Origin: Paenibacillus sp. VTT E-133291
GTDB lineage: Bacteria > Bacillota > Bacilli > Paenibacillales > Paenibacillaceae
Assembly (NCBI RefSeq): GCF_002264395.1
Contig: NZ_NFVA01000012.1
Coordinates: 30,706-94,705, forward strand
Length of the DNA stretch: 64,000 bases
Direction of reading: 5' to 3'
Shown here in pieces: positions 44,500 to 52,796 of this stretch; position 1 is the stretch's first letter, and every line of letters begins with the position of its first letter. The notes under the pieces are model-generated. The model saw nothing but the letters and a program-made list of their open reading frames with translations. It made no database searches and was not told the origin of the DNA. Both the position numbers and the translations under genes were made by a program.

Positions 44500-44545
44500 A
44501 AGATAAAATAGGCTGGGAATTATGCTTCCCAGCCTATTTTATCTT
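44500..44545 (-). terminator. Rho-independent terminator with a 20-bp perfect stem
   Basis: Two 20-base arms (44500-44519 and 44526-44545) are exact reverse complements around a six-base loop, with AT-rich outer parts giving T-runs in both directions. It follows racE on the minus strand. Confidence 0.85.
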
Positions 44546-44589
44546 ACACTCCGTAGAGTTTGTCCCTATTCAATTCAACATTGCTCTGC

Positions 44590-45396
44590 TTATAACGTGG
44601 ATACTTGCCATACTACTGGGGTGCGTTTAATTTGTTCTCCAAGCCAGTCACGGGCAATTCGCTGAAACATTTCTGCATCACCACTGCAAAAGAACTGATG
44701 AATTGGACTTTCATCCCCGATGGACAGCTTGCCTTTATCATATAAAATCGTGCTGATCTCACGAGCTGTCTCATCTGCGGAACTGATCAGTTTGACTCCC
44801 GGTCCCATGGTCTCACCAATAGGCTCAACAAGAAATGGATAATGAGTGCATCCTAAAATTAAAGTATCGATGTTATTATCTTTAATGCCTTCCAATGCCT
44901 GCTCTACAATTTCATAACTTTTCTCTGAGCGGAACATACCTTGCTCAACGAGTGGGACAAGCGCTGGGCAGGCTTGACTTACAACCTCAACAAAAGGAGA
45001 CAGCTGCTTTAGTGCATTAGTATAAGCCCCACTGCCGATGGTTCCTATTGTACCGATCACGCCGACATGTCCGCTTTTGGTCGCGCTAATTGCAGCACGG
45101 GCTCCGGGATGAATCACCCCAATGACAGGAATAGAGACCTTGGCTGAGATATAATCGAGTGCCGCAGCTGTTGCGGTATTACAAGCGATAACAATCATTT
45201 TAGGATTAAACTGGATCAAATAATCTACAATTTGTTCTGTAAACAATGTTACTTCCTCGGTCGAACGGGGTCCGTACGGAGCTCGGGCCGTATCTCCGAA
45301 ATAAATGATCTTCTCCCGCGGGAGTTGCCTCATCACTTCTTTGACAACTGTTAGCCCTCCCACACCTGAGTCTAATATTGCAATAGCTTGCTGCAC
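44590..45396 (-). CDS. racE: Glutamate racemase
   Basis: This enzyme makes D-glutamate for peptidoglycan. The two catalytic cysteines are in VIACNTATAAAL and LILGCTHYPFL; the N terminus AILDSGVGGLTVVKEV and YFGDTARAPYGPRS are standard. From the GTG at 45396 (AAGGAAG ten bases upstream) it is 268 aa, the normal size; a longer frame reaching 45474 would add an atypical extension. It could also be called murI. It has its own terminator. Confidence 0.95.
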   Translation of the reverse strand: MQQAIAILDSGVGGLTVVKEVMRQLPREKIIYFGDTARAPYGPRSTEEVTLFTEQIVDYLIQFNPKMIVIACNTATAAALDYISAKVSIPVIGVIHPGARAAISATKSGHVGVIGTIGTIGSGAYTNALKQLSPFVEVVSQACPALVPLVEQGMFRSEKSYEIVEQALEGIKDNNIDTLILGCTHYPFLVEPIGETMGPGVKLISSADETAREISTILYDKGKLSIGDESPIHQFFCSGDAEMFQRIARDWLGEQIKRTPVVWQVSTL

Positions 45397-45547
45397 GAAC
45401 ACACCGCTTCCTTCTACTTGTTTTGTGTAGCTTATGTAAGCCGAAAACAAAATGTACCTGACTTTCAGCCCCAATTGCAGATAATACTCCTTTTGGACTC
45501 TTTGTTCAAGACAAGACTTTTTACATTATTTCACAGGTCCTTAAAAA

Positions 45548-45592
45548 TGAAATAAAAAAGCCACTCTCCGCCCAATGCGAAAAAGCGGCTCT
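45548..45592 (-). terminator. Probable rho-independent terminator after the YtxH gene
   Basis: On the minus strand GCCGCTTTTT and GGAGAGTGGC form a ten-pair stem with several G-T pairs, followed by TTTTTTATT. Confidence 0.6.
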
Positions 45593-45650
45593 ATTAAAAG
45601 AGAATAAGTACTTTTTGACCGTAAAACCAAACACTCCATCCACTGTTTCA

Positions 45651-46103
45651 TTATGCGATTTCGTTATTGTCCTTGTCATCTGTTTGAGCTTCTTCAAGGC
45701 TAGCTTCTTCACTGCTTACTTCAACACTAACAGGTAAAACCTCTAACTCCGTTACCTCTTCCAAAGTAGCCGCAGCCTCTTGAATCGTTTCTTCCGTAGC
45801 AATTCCACTTACTGCTACAGTAGCAGTATCTTCTTCTACAGCATTCGAACATGATTTGCTCCATTCGCGAACCTCATGGACTACATGACCTATAGAATCC
45901 TTAGCCTTGTCGTACAGCTCAACGCTCTTGTCTCCAGCCTGCACGGCAATTCCCTGTACCTTTTCAATGCCGGCAGCTGTTCCTTCCGCAATATCCTTGC
46001 GCAGCTCTTTACCTGGCTTAGGCGCGAACAGAAGTGCTGTCACTGATCCAACCACACTTCCGACTAAAGCTCCCCATAACAAACCTTTAGTGTCCTTTTT
46101 CAT
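45651..46103 (-). CDS. YtxH domain protein
   Basis: This 150-aa protein has an N-terminal glycine-zipper-like membrane helix (LLWGALVGSVVGSVTALLFAPKPGKELR, a YtxH hallmark, residues 8-35), followed by an amphipathic helix and a long acidic Glu/Thr/Val-rich C terminus. YtxH proteins are general-stress-related in Bacillus with no known activity. AAAGGAGAG precedes the ATG. Confidence 0.83.
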   Translation of the reverse strand: MKKDTKGLLWGALVGSVVGSVTALLFAPKPGKELRKDIAEGTAAGIEKVQGIAVQAGDKSVELYDKAKDSIGHVVHEVREWSKSCSNAVEEDTATVAVSGIATEETIQEAAATLEEVTELEVLPVSVEVSSEEASLEEAQTDDKDNNEIA

Positions 46104-46203
46104 CGTTTCATCTCTCCTTTAAATTCATTGCTCCCCGCTCTACCGGGCTAATGCCTATATCTGCTATATCATAAGCAGCAGGAGTTTGTCTTGTGACTAA
46201 TTA

Positions 46204-46869
46204 TTACGACTTTTCAGAAGTTTTGTCTGTTACATTTTTGGGTGCAATTGCGTATCGGCAGCATTGTCCGCCTTCTGCCATACATTCACTTCGTGTAACC
46301 TTAGCACCCAGCAATTCCTCAAATAGGCTATGCTCGCATTGACAAGCTTTACGATACTGAGTAGCCACCTGGCGAATCGGGCAGTTGTATTCTCTTATGA
46401 CAAACGAACCATCCTCTTCACGGTTCCACTCTGCCATATATCCACCGGCGTTTTGGATCGACGATAACTCAGCTACTCGTTCTTCCAAACTCCGGCGTTC
46501 CATCATTGGTGCATACTGTGTGAGCATCCGGCGACGGCGTCCCTCAAACAATGTATTAACAGCATCCAATCCACTGCCATAATCCAATTCACGCAGAAGC
46601 TCCAAAGCCAGATTGTGATAACTTTTTGGAAAATACTCTTCGGACTTCTCTGTTAAAGAATACATATGTAAAGGCCGCCCCATCGCTTGCCGAACCACTT
46701 TTGTCTTAGCAAGTCCCTCCTGCTCCAGCTGAAGCACATGGCGACGGACACCCATCTCTGTAATTCCCAATTCTTCTGCCAGCGCGCCGATGGTCAGTGG
46801 TCCTTTCGTCTTCAGGAGCGTCATAATCAAGTGCCTTGTCGATCCATTTTCCTGCCCCATCTTCATCAT
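46204..46869 (-). CDS. ArsR/SufR-like winged-helix regulator with C-terminal cysteine cluster
   Basis: This 221-aa regulator has a winged helix at about 12-75 (GPLTIGALAEELGITEMGVRRH). The C-terminal region contains Cys163, Cys176, Cys178, Cys196, Cys203 and Cys204 within NCPIRQVA, KACQCEHSLFEELLG and SECMAEGGQCCRY. This spacing resembles SufR-type repressors, which sense the state of an iron-sulfur cluster. No suf genes are nearby, so the target is open. AGAGGGGG precedes the ATG. Confidence 0.8.
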   Translation of the reverse strand: MMKMGQENGSTRHLIMTLLKTKGPLTIGALAEELGITEMGVRRHVLQLEQEGLAKTKVVRQAMGRPLHMYSLTEKSEEYFPKSYHNLALELLRELDYGSGLDAVNTLFEGRRRRMLTQYAPMMERRSLEERVAELSSIQNAGGYMAEWNREEDGSFVIREYNCPIRQVATQYRKACQCEHSLFEELLGAKVTRSECMAEGGQCCRYAIAPKNVTDKTSEKS

Positions 46870-46928
46870 AAAGGAACCCCCTCTCTTTCACGGCTACCGC
46901 CTATTTTATATGATTCTATCTTATGCTA

Positions 46929-47369
46929 TTATAGCGTTACACCGGACCCAAGTTCCTGATCCAAATAATTCCCTACTTCAACTGCAAACTTCTCTAGCAC
47001 CTCTGAAAGGATTGGTGTGAGCGGGTGCAGCGCTTCTCTTTCCCAGGCAAAATAATCCTGCACGAGCGGCTTACGAAGTGCGACAAGCTCTATCAATCGC
47101 TCGTAGATCTCACTTTTACCTAGCACTTTTTCTTCATGTATGATTGAAATGATATCCTCATAACTTCCAGCATCGCGCATAATAAAACCGTCAATCAGAC
47201 AACTACCAACGTCCGTAACCACCTCTATCGCCAGATGAAGGCAGCGTTCTTGTATTAGTCCGGTTAAAGTATTGCCATCCCATGAAGCTGTTACAGTCCG
47301 AAGACCCGTCGTTATATCTGGGATTTGAGCAAGAATGGTTTCGATTTGTTTGCGGTTGACATAATACAC
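46929..47369 (-). CDS. DUF86 (YutE/HepT-fold) protein
   Basis: This all-helical 146-aa protein of the DUF86/HepT-like fold is similar to Bacillus YutE. HepT toxins use an R-x4-6-H-x-Y RNase motif; here the matching stretch is LRKPLVQDYF, with Gln-Asp where the His should be. That makes RNase activity doubtful. No MntA-type nucleotidyltransferase partner lies next to it. The start is GTG behind GGGGG. The SufR-like gene follows. Confidence 0.78.
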   Translation of the reverse strand: MYYVNRKQIETILAQIPDITTGLRTVTASWDGNTLTGLIQERCLHLAIEVVTDVGSCLIDGFIMRDAGSYEDIISIIHEEKVLGKSEIYERLIELVALRKPLVQDYFAWEREALHPLTPILSEVLEKFAVEVGNYLDQELGSGVTL

Positions 47370-47415
47370 AGCAATACCCCCATGTCAAAAATAGTTAGAG
47401 AAATCTGCATTATCC

Positions 47416-47526
47416 CTACTTACCGCGTTTGCCGCGGCGTTTCAGCCAGAAGAACATAATGAAACATGCCGCAAGAAAAACGACCAAATAAGTTAACGCT
47501 TCCATCGGATACTCGAGCTCACGCAT
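47416..47526 (-). CDS. Small single-pass membrane protein (36 aa)
   Basis: This short gene lies between the DUF86 and Dabb genes on the same strand. The peptide reads MRELEYPMEALTYLVV, then a hydrophobic helix to about residue 28, then a strongly basic tail KRRGKRGK. The frame is open further upstream, and a GTG four codons earlier is an alternative start with GGAAG nearby. The family is unknown. Confidence 0.45.
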   Translation of the reverse strand: MRELEYPMEALTYLVVFLAACFIMFFWLKRRGKRGK

Positions 47527-47579
47527 TCCTGTCACCGCTTCCGGTATAAAATGATGATGCTTGTTAATCAGTAGACCGC

Positions 47580-47867
47580 TTAAATTACGTAATCCACAGC
47601 AATTGAAAGTTCTTTAACCTCATTAATATGAGCTATAACTTCCTTGTGCGCCGGATGAACCTGATAAGCCTGTAAATCATCTAGAGAAGCTACCACCGTA
47701 ACTAGAGCAATATCAAAGGATCGATCAGAATGAATGATATCAGCACCCACTTCAATCGAAAGGAGCTGCGGAATTTTACCTTCCATATTTCGCAGTACGG
47801 CTACCGTTGCCGCAACGCTTTCTTCGGACCGGTCCTTCAATTTAAAAAACACAATATGCTTGATCAT
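47580..47867 (-). CDS. Dabb family protein (stress-responsive A/B barrel)
   Basis: This 95-aa single-domain dimeric alpha/beta barrel begins MIKHIVFFKLKD, and HPAHKEVIAHINEV near the C terminus is the usual Dabb pattern. Members are stress proteins or small lyases and cyclases; no activity can be assigned here. AGGGAG precedes the ATG. Confidence 0.88.
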   Translation of the reverse strand: MIKHIVFFKLKDRSEESVAATVAVLRNMEGKIPQLLSIEVGADIIHSDRSFDIALVTVVASLDDLQAYQVHPAHKEVIAHINEVKELSIAVDYVI

Positions 47868-48031
47868 TCTAACTCGCTCCCTGTTGTAATATTGTAATTA
47901 GATATTAAAAATATATCATAAGCTTACGTGTTCTGAAAGAAACTTAAAAGGTGATTACAGAAATAGCAGCATTAACCATTGCCGATGTACAGGAAAGTGT
48001 TGTAGTATATTTTTAAAAAATCGGAGGAATT

Positions 48032-48616
48032 ATGCCTAGTAACCAACAAGAAACTCATAATATCCAGGCGTGGTCTCTGATCAACCGCAAATATCTTGGA
48101 CAAGGCGTTCGTGTAAAAAGATTCCGCCGTCCAAAGCGTAGCCAGATTAGAAACCGTGTGTTACTTGCTGTATTGATGGCTAAGGATATCAAACTTTCAA
48201 AACTCGCAGAAGATCTGGGTATATCCTCTCGCAGCGTAAGTGCCTGGGTATACGAAGGTCGTATCCCTTCCAACAATAACATTGACAAGACCTGCCGCCT
48301 ACTCGGGTACCCGCCCCACATTTTGTTTAATGAAGCACTGATTCGTCAAAGTCCAATTGTATGTCAACCAACACCTTCGCGATTTATGAAAAGAAGTATT
48401 ACCAGTTCTCCACGTAGCAATGTGATTCTGACCGGTCTCTGTATGGTTTACGATTTTTCCGTTACCGATGTAAGTATTTGGATAGGCGTTCATCCCGGAA
48501 CGTTTCGAAAATGGTTGCACAGCAGCCATCTGCCTACCCCTGCTCTGCAGGAAAAAGCCGAAGCCTTCTTCCGGATTCCACGCCATATTCTATTTGCAGA
48601 CTGCGGAACGCTCTAA
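48032..48616 (+). CDS. DNA-binding-like protein with two tandem HTH repeats
   Basis: This basic 194-aa protein is built from two similar units. Unit 1 (about 40-102) has LSKLAEDLGISSRSVSAWVY...PSNN...LLGYPPHILF and unit 2 (about 128-190) has VTDVSIWIGVHPGTFRKWLH...PTPA...FFRIPRHILF. The shared W, P and HILF positions suggest an internal duplication of an XRE-like helix-turn-helix. The N terminus is Arg/Lys-rich (RVKRFRRPKRSQIRNR). GGAGG precedes the ATG, and a terminator follows. I know no named family for it. Confidence 0.72.
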   Translation: MPSNQQETHNIQAWSLINRKYLGQGVRVKRFRRPKRSQIRNRVLLAVLMAKDIKLSKLAEDLGISSRSVSAWVYEGRIPSNNNIDKTCRLLGYPPHILFNEALIRQSPIVCQPTPSRFMKRSITSSPRSNVILTGLCMVYDFSVTDVSIWIGVHPGTFRKWLHSSHLPTPALQEKAEAFFRIPRHILFADCGTL

Positions 48617-48647
48617 TGTGATCACTTCGTTTATAAGTGCAATGCCA

Positions 48648-48682
48648 ACCCTTTTTCATGAATTCATGAAAAGGGTTTTTTG
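48648..48682 (+). terminator. Rho-independent terminator
   Basis: CCCTTTTTCATGAA and TTCATGAAAAGGG pair almost perfectly, followed by six T bases. Confidence 0.85.
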
Positions 48683-48762
48683 CCATATTTTTTTCTCGAA
48701 AAAAGGTCATACTACTGCTTAGGTACCACGTACAGAACTAAGAACGGAACAGGAGGCGTAAG

Positions 48763-49566
48763 ATGAGACTTGACGGAATACTATCTGAAGGCTACACCGA
48801 TACTTGGGACGTGGCCCCTGGTGTCATCGGACTGCGAACCATGTTCGTAAATTGCGCATTCATCGGCCAGCCCCATTCGGACTGGATCATTGTAGATACG
48901 GGGCTAAGCTCATACACAGACCATATTATTGATTTTGCTAAGGAGAAGTTTGAGAAGCCTCCGGTGGCAATTGTCTTGACGCATGGGCATTTTGATCATA
49001 TCGGGGGTGTGAAAAAGCTTATTGAGGAATGGAATGTACCCGTTTATGCTCATCCACTAGAGCTTCCTTATTTAACAGGTAAAGCGGATTATCCGCCAGC
49101 CGATCCGGCCGTAGGCGGTGGACTGATGAGTATGGTGTCCTCATTATTCTCCCATCATGGCATCGACCTTGGATCAGCCATCCATCCGTTGCCGGAAGAC
49201 AGGACCGTCCCTGGAGCACACGGCTGGAAATGGGTCCATACTCCTGGACATAGTCCGGGACATATTTCCCTGTTCAGACCAGAGGATAAGGTGCTAATTG
49301 CTGGTGACACTTTCCTTACGGTCAAACAAGAATCGGTATTCGCTGTGGCGACTCAGCATCAGGTGGTGCATGGCCCTCCCTCTTATTTCACGACAGACTG
49401 GGAAGATGCGGAAAAGTCGGTCCGCACCCTTGCACTGCTCAATCCTCATATCGTTCTCTCTGGACATGGGGTACCGATGGAGGGTGAAAAACTATCTACT
49501 CAGCTTGCTCATTTATGCAAAAATTTCAAAGAAATGGCGCTGCCGGGTCAAGGAAAGTTTGTGTAA
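48763..49566 (+). CDS. MBL-fold metallo-hydrolase
   Basis: This 267-aa metallo-beta-lactamase-fold hydrolase has the di-metal motif VLTHGHFDHIGG near residue 75, a third His ligand in VHTPGHSPGHISL, the bridging Asp in LIAGDTFL, and the final His in LSGHGVPM. The family covers glyoxalase II-like and other hydrolases; the substrate cannot be told. AGGAGG precedes the ATG by six bases. Confidence 0.92.
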   Translation: MRLDGILSEGYTDTWDVAPGVIGLRTMFVNCAFIGQPHSDWIIVDTGLSSYTDHIIDFAKEKFEKPPVAIVLTHGHFDHIGGVKKLIEEWNVPVYAHPLELPYLTGKADYPPADPAVGGGLMSMVSSLFSHHGIDLGSAIHPLPEDRTVPGAHGWKWVHTPGHSPGHISLFRPEDKVLIAGDTFLTVKQESVFAVATQHQVVHGPPSYFTTDWEDAEKSVRTLALLNPHIVLSGHGVPMEGEKLSTQLAHLCKNFKEMALPGQGKFV

Positions 49567-49596
49567 GTAAGGTGCTTTTATCATTCAACTAGAATT

Positions 49597-49776
49597 AGGG
49601 AAAAAGTCCCTATTTATCCGGGCGAGCATCCCTCTCAAAGCATAATCCGGGAAAAACTCCCTTTAATTCACTTGAAATAGCCAATTCAAAGGATATTCAA
49701 CGAATTATTAGGGAGTTTTTCCCTTAAAACCATGGATTTCAAGCAATATTTGCTAAATTTCAGGGAGGTTTTCCCT
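49597..49776. repeat. Cluster of four GGGA...TCCC quasi-palindromes
   Basis: Units are at 49597-49611 (AGGGAAAAAGTCCCT), 49649-49662 (GGGAAAAACTCCCT), 49710-49725 (AGGGAGTTTTTCCCTT) and 49762-49776 (AGGGAGGTTTTCCCT). The first two and last two face each other, and flanks such as AATTCACTTGAA and its near complement extend the inverted symmetry around about 49686. Start-to-start spacing is 52, 61 and 52 bases. No coding frame crosses it. Confidence 0.7.
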
Positions 49777-49911
49777 CATTATCAGCGAAACAACTAAATA
49801 TCACGTTCCGGGGAAATTGAGAGTTGCTCCACTTCTTAGGTGTTGAAAGTGAATGGAGACTTACGTGCGACTATATATCTAAGTATGTATTGATGAGTCC
49901 TTCCTAATGGC
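49777..49911. other. Intergenic stretch, nothing recognised
   Basis: No gene, RNA or clear repeat is seen. It lies between the quasi-palindrome cluster and the remaining part of a broken methyltransferase gene, and may hold its decayed 3' part. Confidence 0.4.
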
Positions 49912-50072
49912 CCATGTACCTTCGTATTTCGTCCATATCCTGAACCGGGGACTAGAACCGACTTCACATTATGTTGCCGAAAATTATCCCTTACTGCCTA
50001 AGCTGTAGGACTCGGCTCACTCCCCCAGATCATGCCTTCTTGCGCAAATCTTCGACTCCAATATTCGGACAT
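49912..50072 (-). pseudogene. Decayed class I SAM-dependent methyltransferase gene (N-terminal remnant)
   Basis: On the minus strand, from an ATG at 50072, the frame reads MSEYWSRRFAQEGMIWGSEP, then SPTA, a TAG stop, and in the same frame AVRDNFRQHNVK and SVLVPGSGYGRNTKVHG. This matches the start and SAM motif I (LVPGxGYGRN) of a common Bacillales methyltransferase. The in-frame stop and loss of similarity after motif I show it is not functional. Similarity is by recollection. Confidence 0.65.
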
Positions 50073-50094
50073 AGATGTTCTTCCTCACCTCACA

Positions 50095-50868
50095 TCAGCT
50101 TCCCAGCACCCTATACCAATACTTATAAATCTCCTTAAAGCCCAGTTTGTCATACAAGGCTGAAGCTCCAGCATTAGCTTGTACCACTTGCAGGAAAGAG
50201 GTCTTAGCTCCCCGTGATTTCCCCCAGTGAAGCAAGGCCAGCAATAATTGCTCTGCCATCCCCTGTCTACGGTATTCCGCAGCAGTGACAATATCATACA
50301 GACCCATGTATCCGTTCTGAATCACGCCAAGACCACAAGCGGTAGGAATATCATTGTTGAACAATATGACATAACCCTGCTTCAAATGCGAGGCGGACAA
50401 CATTCTGGTTAAGGTTTCCCGATTCTTATCGGACAGCTCGGTAAGCTCACTGAATACGTTTAGCCACGCTTCAGTCAAGTTCTCCTGCACCTGAACCGTA
50501 TAACATAAATCAGGGGTCGCTAAGTCCTCCAGATCAAGCACTCTTACTGATGAAGGCTCCGCTATGCTGTAACCACGATCAGCTAGCTTCTCATCAAGGC
50601 TTGCAGGCTGGATGTAGGGAGTTATTTTAAAGACTGGCTTTAGTCCAGCATGTTCATAATACTGCTCCGCAAGCTTGATCTGATCGCCTAAATCTGCCGT
50701 ACAGCGCTCAGCCCCATATAACGGATTCACCGAATTAGCCCTTTTGGTATAACCCGCTGCCGTACGTAGAATCCATCCATTCAAAAGCAGGCTCTGTTCT
50801 GCAGGCCAAGTATTCAGTGTGATTTCTTCTATGAATTTATACAGCTTAATCCTCTCCTTTCGAGGCAC
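50095..50868 (-). CDS. GNAT family N-acetyltransferase
   Basis: This protein of 257 aa (or about 249 aa from the CTG) has a GNAT acetyl-CoA binding core near the C terminus: IVTAAEYRRQGMAEQLLLAL and ASALYDKLGFKEIYKYWYR. The N-terminal half (LNTWPAEQSLLLNGWILRTA) is typical of a two-domain GNAT group. The GTG at 50868 has no ribosome site and lies inside the upstream gene; a CTG at 50844 has GGAGAGG six bases upstream and directly follows the upstream stop, so it may be the true start. The acceptor substrate is unknown. Confidence 0.83.
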   Translation of the reverse strand: MPRKERIKLYKFIEEITLNTWPAEQSLLLNGWILRTAAGYTKRANSVNPLYGAERCTADLGDQIKLAEQYYEHAGLKPVFKITPYIQPASLDEKLADRGYSIAEPSSVRVLDLEDLATPDLCYTVQVQENLTEAWLNVFSELTELSDKNRETLTRMLSASHLKQGYVILFNNDIPTACGLGVIQNGYMGLYDIVTAAEYRRQGMAEQLLLALLHWGKSRGAKTSFLQVVQANAGASALYDKLGFKEIYKYWYRVLGS

Positions 50869-51283
50869 GTTTGTTACGCATCGCTGGCAACAGCTTTACA
50901 GCACTTTCCTCTCCTTGGGTTGTAAAATGGTCATATTGGGGGGACTCTTTGCCATATAGAGCAATTTTGCCATCACTGTTAAAATGAACTCCCCAACCAA
51001 ACCGCTTCGGCAGCAATGACGCCCGCAGGCAAGGGTGGTTTCTGGAAAATAGCTCGTTCCATATTTCCTCCTTACGAGTCACTCGATCTTCTAGTGGGAT
51101 TTGTTTATGACGCACATGAACCTCATATAGAAGTTCTTCATGGTTGTATTGGTAAGGTTCATGAATAAGCAGTTCATATTGAATTACATGTGCAGGCGGG
51201 AGTGTTCGACAAGACATCGGAGGTACCCCGGTCTCCTCTGGACAATCCTCTGCTACACGAATAAAAGTATCGGTATAGCTCAT
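50846..51283 (-). CDS. DUF6157 family protein
   Basis: This 145-aa soluble protein starts MSYTDTFIRVAEDCP and continues with AHVIQYELLIHEPY and EELLYEVHVRHKQI, a pattern I associate with DUF6157 proteins found widely in Bacilli. Function is unknown. The ATG at 51283 has GGAGG eight bases upstream; a longer frame to 51334 lacks a ribosome site. Its stop lies two bases before the likely start of the GNAT gene, so they form one unit. Confidence 0.72.
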   Translation of the reverse strand: MSYTDTFIRVAEDCPEETGVPPMSCRTLPPAHVIQYELLIHEPYQYNHEELLYEVHVRHKQIPLEDRVTRKEEIWNELFSRNHPCLRASLLPKRFGWGVHFNSDGKIALYGKESPQYDHFTTQGEESAVKLLPAMRNKRASKGED

Positions 51284-51387
51284 TTGCAACGCCTCCATAC
51301 GAAATAGATATATATTCCTTATATGATAAGTCATCTTCCTATTCTAAGCATAGCCGATTTTTCTAAGGTCCATATAATTGAAGCAGC

Positions 51388-51430
51388 AAAAACGGCCAAT
51401 CCTCTAAATGACGAAGGATTGACCGTTCTC
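51388..51430 (-). terminator. Rho-independent terminator of the znu-rpsN operon
   Basis: AACGGCCAATCCT and AGGATTGACCGTT form a 13-base stem with one mismatch; on the minus strand TTTTTGC follows. Confidence 0.85.
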
Positions 51431-51460
51431 TTTGTATTCTCTAATTAGCAAAGCTGGCTT

Positions 51461-51730
51461 CTACCAGCTCGACTTTGTGATCCCGGGAATTTGACCTTTA
51501 TGTGCCAATTCACGGAATACAATCCGAGAAACTTTGAATTTCCGCAAGTAGCCCCGAGGTCTGCCGGAGACTTGACATCTATTTTTTTGACGAGTTGCGG
51601 AGGAATCACGTGGCAGCTTTTGCAAAGCCATGTAGTCTCCTTTTTCTTTTAGTTCTTTTCTTTTAGCTGCATATTTTGCGACTAGCTCTTGTCTCTTCAA
51701 TTCTTTCACAACTTTTGATTTCTTGGCCAT
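51461..51730 (-). CDS. rpsN: Ribosomal protein S14, zinc-independent paralogue
   Basis: This 89-aa S14 lacks both CxxC pairs of the zinc-binding form; the C-terminal part reads [20 protein letters not shown], with one cysteine only. In Bacillus the corresponding paralogue (YhzA) is made under zinc starvation so that ribosomes can be built without zinc. Here it is the last gene of znuCBA, 28 bases after znuA, which supports control by Zur. AGAAGGAG precedes the ATG. Confidence 0.95.
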   Translation of the reverse strand: MAKKSKVVKELKRQELVAKYAAKRKELKEKGDYMALQKLPRDSSATRQKNRCQVSGRPRGYLRKFKVSRIVFRELAHKGQIPGITKSSW

Positions 51731-51758
51731 TGTGGTTCTCCTTCCACTTCTGTATGTT

Positions 51759-52796
51759 CTACTCGTTTAATGCACTTTTCAAGGCTGCCAGGTTCTGACG
51801 CATGATCCCTAAATAATCCAGGTTCTGACTACGATCCTCTTCTGTTAATCCTTCAATCGGGTTTAGAACGGCTGTTTTGGCACCAATCTCCTTAGCGATC
51901 GTATCTGCCACACTTGAGGATACAAGCGTCTCGAAGAATATCGTCTTCACCTTATGCTCTTTCGCAAACTCCACAATCTTGCTCATATTCGCTGCAGAAG
52001 GTTCCTGCTCCGGAGACAATCCGGCAATTGGGACCTGAGTTAATCCATACTGCTTGGCAAGGTAACCGAAAGCCGCATGCTGGGTGATGAAATCCTTACG
52101 TTTAGTCTCCTTAAGTTCATCCTTAAACGCTTGATCCAGCTGCTCCAGCTTAGCTACATAAGCATCTGCATTCGCCTTGAAATCCTTAGCGTTGTCAGGT
52201 GCAGCCGCAGATAAAGCCGCTTCAATGTTACGCACTTCTTGAATAGCAAGCACTGGATTGAGCCACACATGCGGATCTAGTCCACCATGATCATGCGAAT
52301 GCTCTTCGTGAGCATGTTCACCTTCTTCGTGAGCATGTTCACCTTCCCCATGGTCGTGGTCCGCTTCTTCCTCTTCTGTCCCTTCCATAATGTCCAAGCC
52401 CTTGCTGGCCTCTACCGTGATTAATGATTTTCCGGATACACTTTCCAGTACTTGATCCACCCAGCCTTCCATTCCAGCGCCGTTATAGATCAGCATATCC
52501 GCATCTGAGATTTCAGCCATATCCTGAGCGGTTGGTTCCCAATCATGCGGCTCAATTCCAGCTGGAATGAGTGCTTCTACTTCTGCCAGATCACCTGCCA
52601 CATTTTTCGTAAACTCGTAAATCGGATAAAAACTGACTTTAATATTTAATTTCGAGGCTTCTGGAAGTGCAGTAACTTCTGCGGCTCCAGAAGCATTCGA
52701 AGCAGTAGAATTAACTGCATTATTGTTACCGCAGCCTGCGGCAAAAAGTAAGGTGGATAGAGACAAAATAGCTAGATGATGCATTCTAAATTTCAT
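51759..52796 (-). CDS. znuA: Zinc ABC transporter substrate-binding lipoprotein
   Basis: This 345-aa zinc-binding lipoprotein has a signal peptide ending in the lipobox FAAGC (Cys22). The cluster A-1 fold contains ligand histidines in IEPHDWEPT and HVWLNP, and Glu/His in [10 protein letters not shown]. An acidic, His-rich loop of about 35 residues (near 140-175) captures zinc; in DNA it contains a 21-bp tandem duplication around 52302-52342. The start overlaps the end of znuB. AAGGAG is 12 bases before the ATG. Confidence 0.94.
   Translation of the reverse strand: MKFRMHHLAILSLSTLLFAAGCGNNNAVNSTASNASGAAEVTALPEASKLNIKVSFYPIYEFTKNVAGDLAEVEALIPAGIEPHDWEPTAQDMAEISDADMLIYNGAGMEGWVDQVLESVSGKSLITVEASKGLDIMEGTEEEEADHDHGEGEHAHEEGEHAHEEHSHDHGGLDPHVWLNPVLAIQEVRNIEAALSAAAPDNAKDFKANADAYVAKLEQLDQAFKDELKETKRKDFITQHAAFGYLAKQYGLTQVPIAGLSPEQEPSAANMSKIVEFAKEHKVKTIFFETLVSSSVADTIAKEIGAKTAVLNPIEGLTEEDRSQNLDYLGIMRQNLAALKSALNE

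Noticed and set aside
44590..45474. Longer glutamate racemase starting at 45474
   Set aside because: The extra 26 residues are atypical for the family, while a GTG at 45396 has a proper ribosome site.
49597..49776. Possible CRISPR array from the four spaced repeats
   Set aside because: Repeats are only 14-16 bp, change orientation midway, spacing differs (52/61/52), and no cas gene is present.
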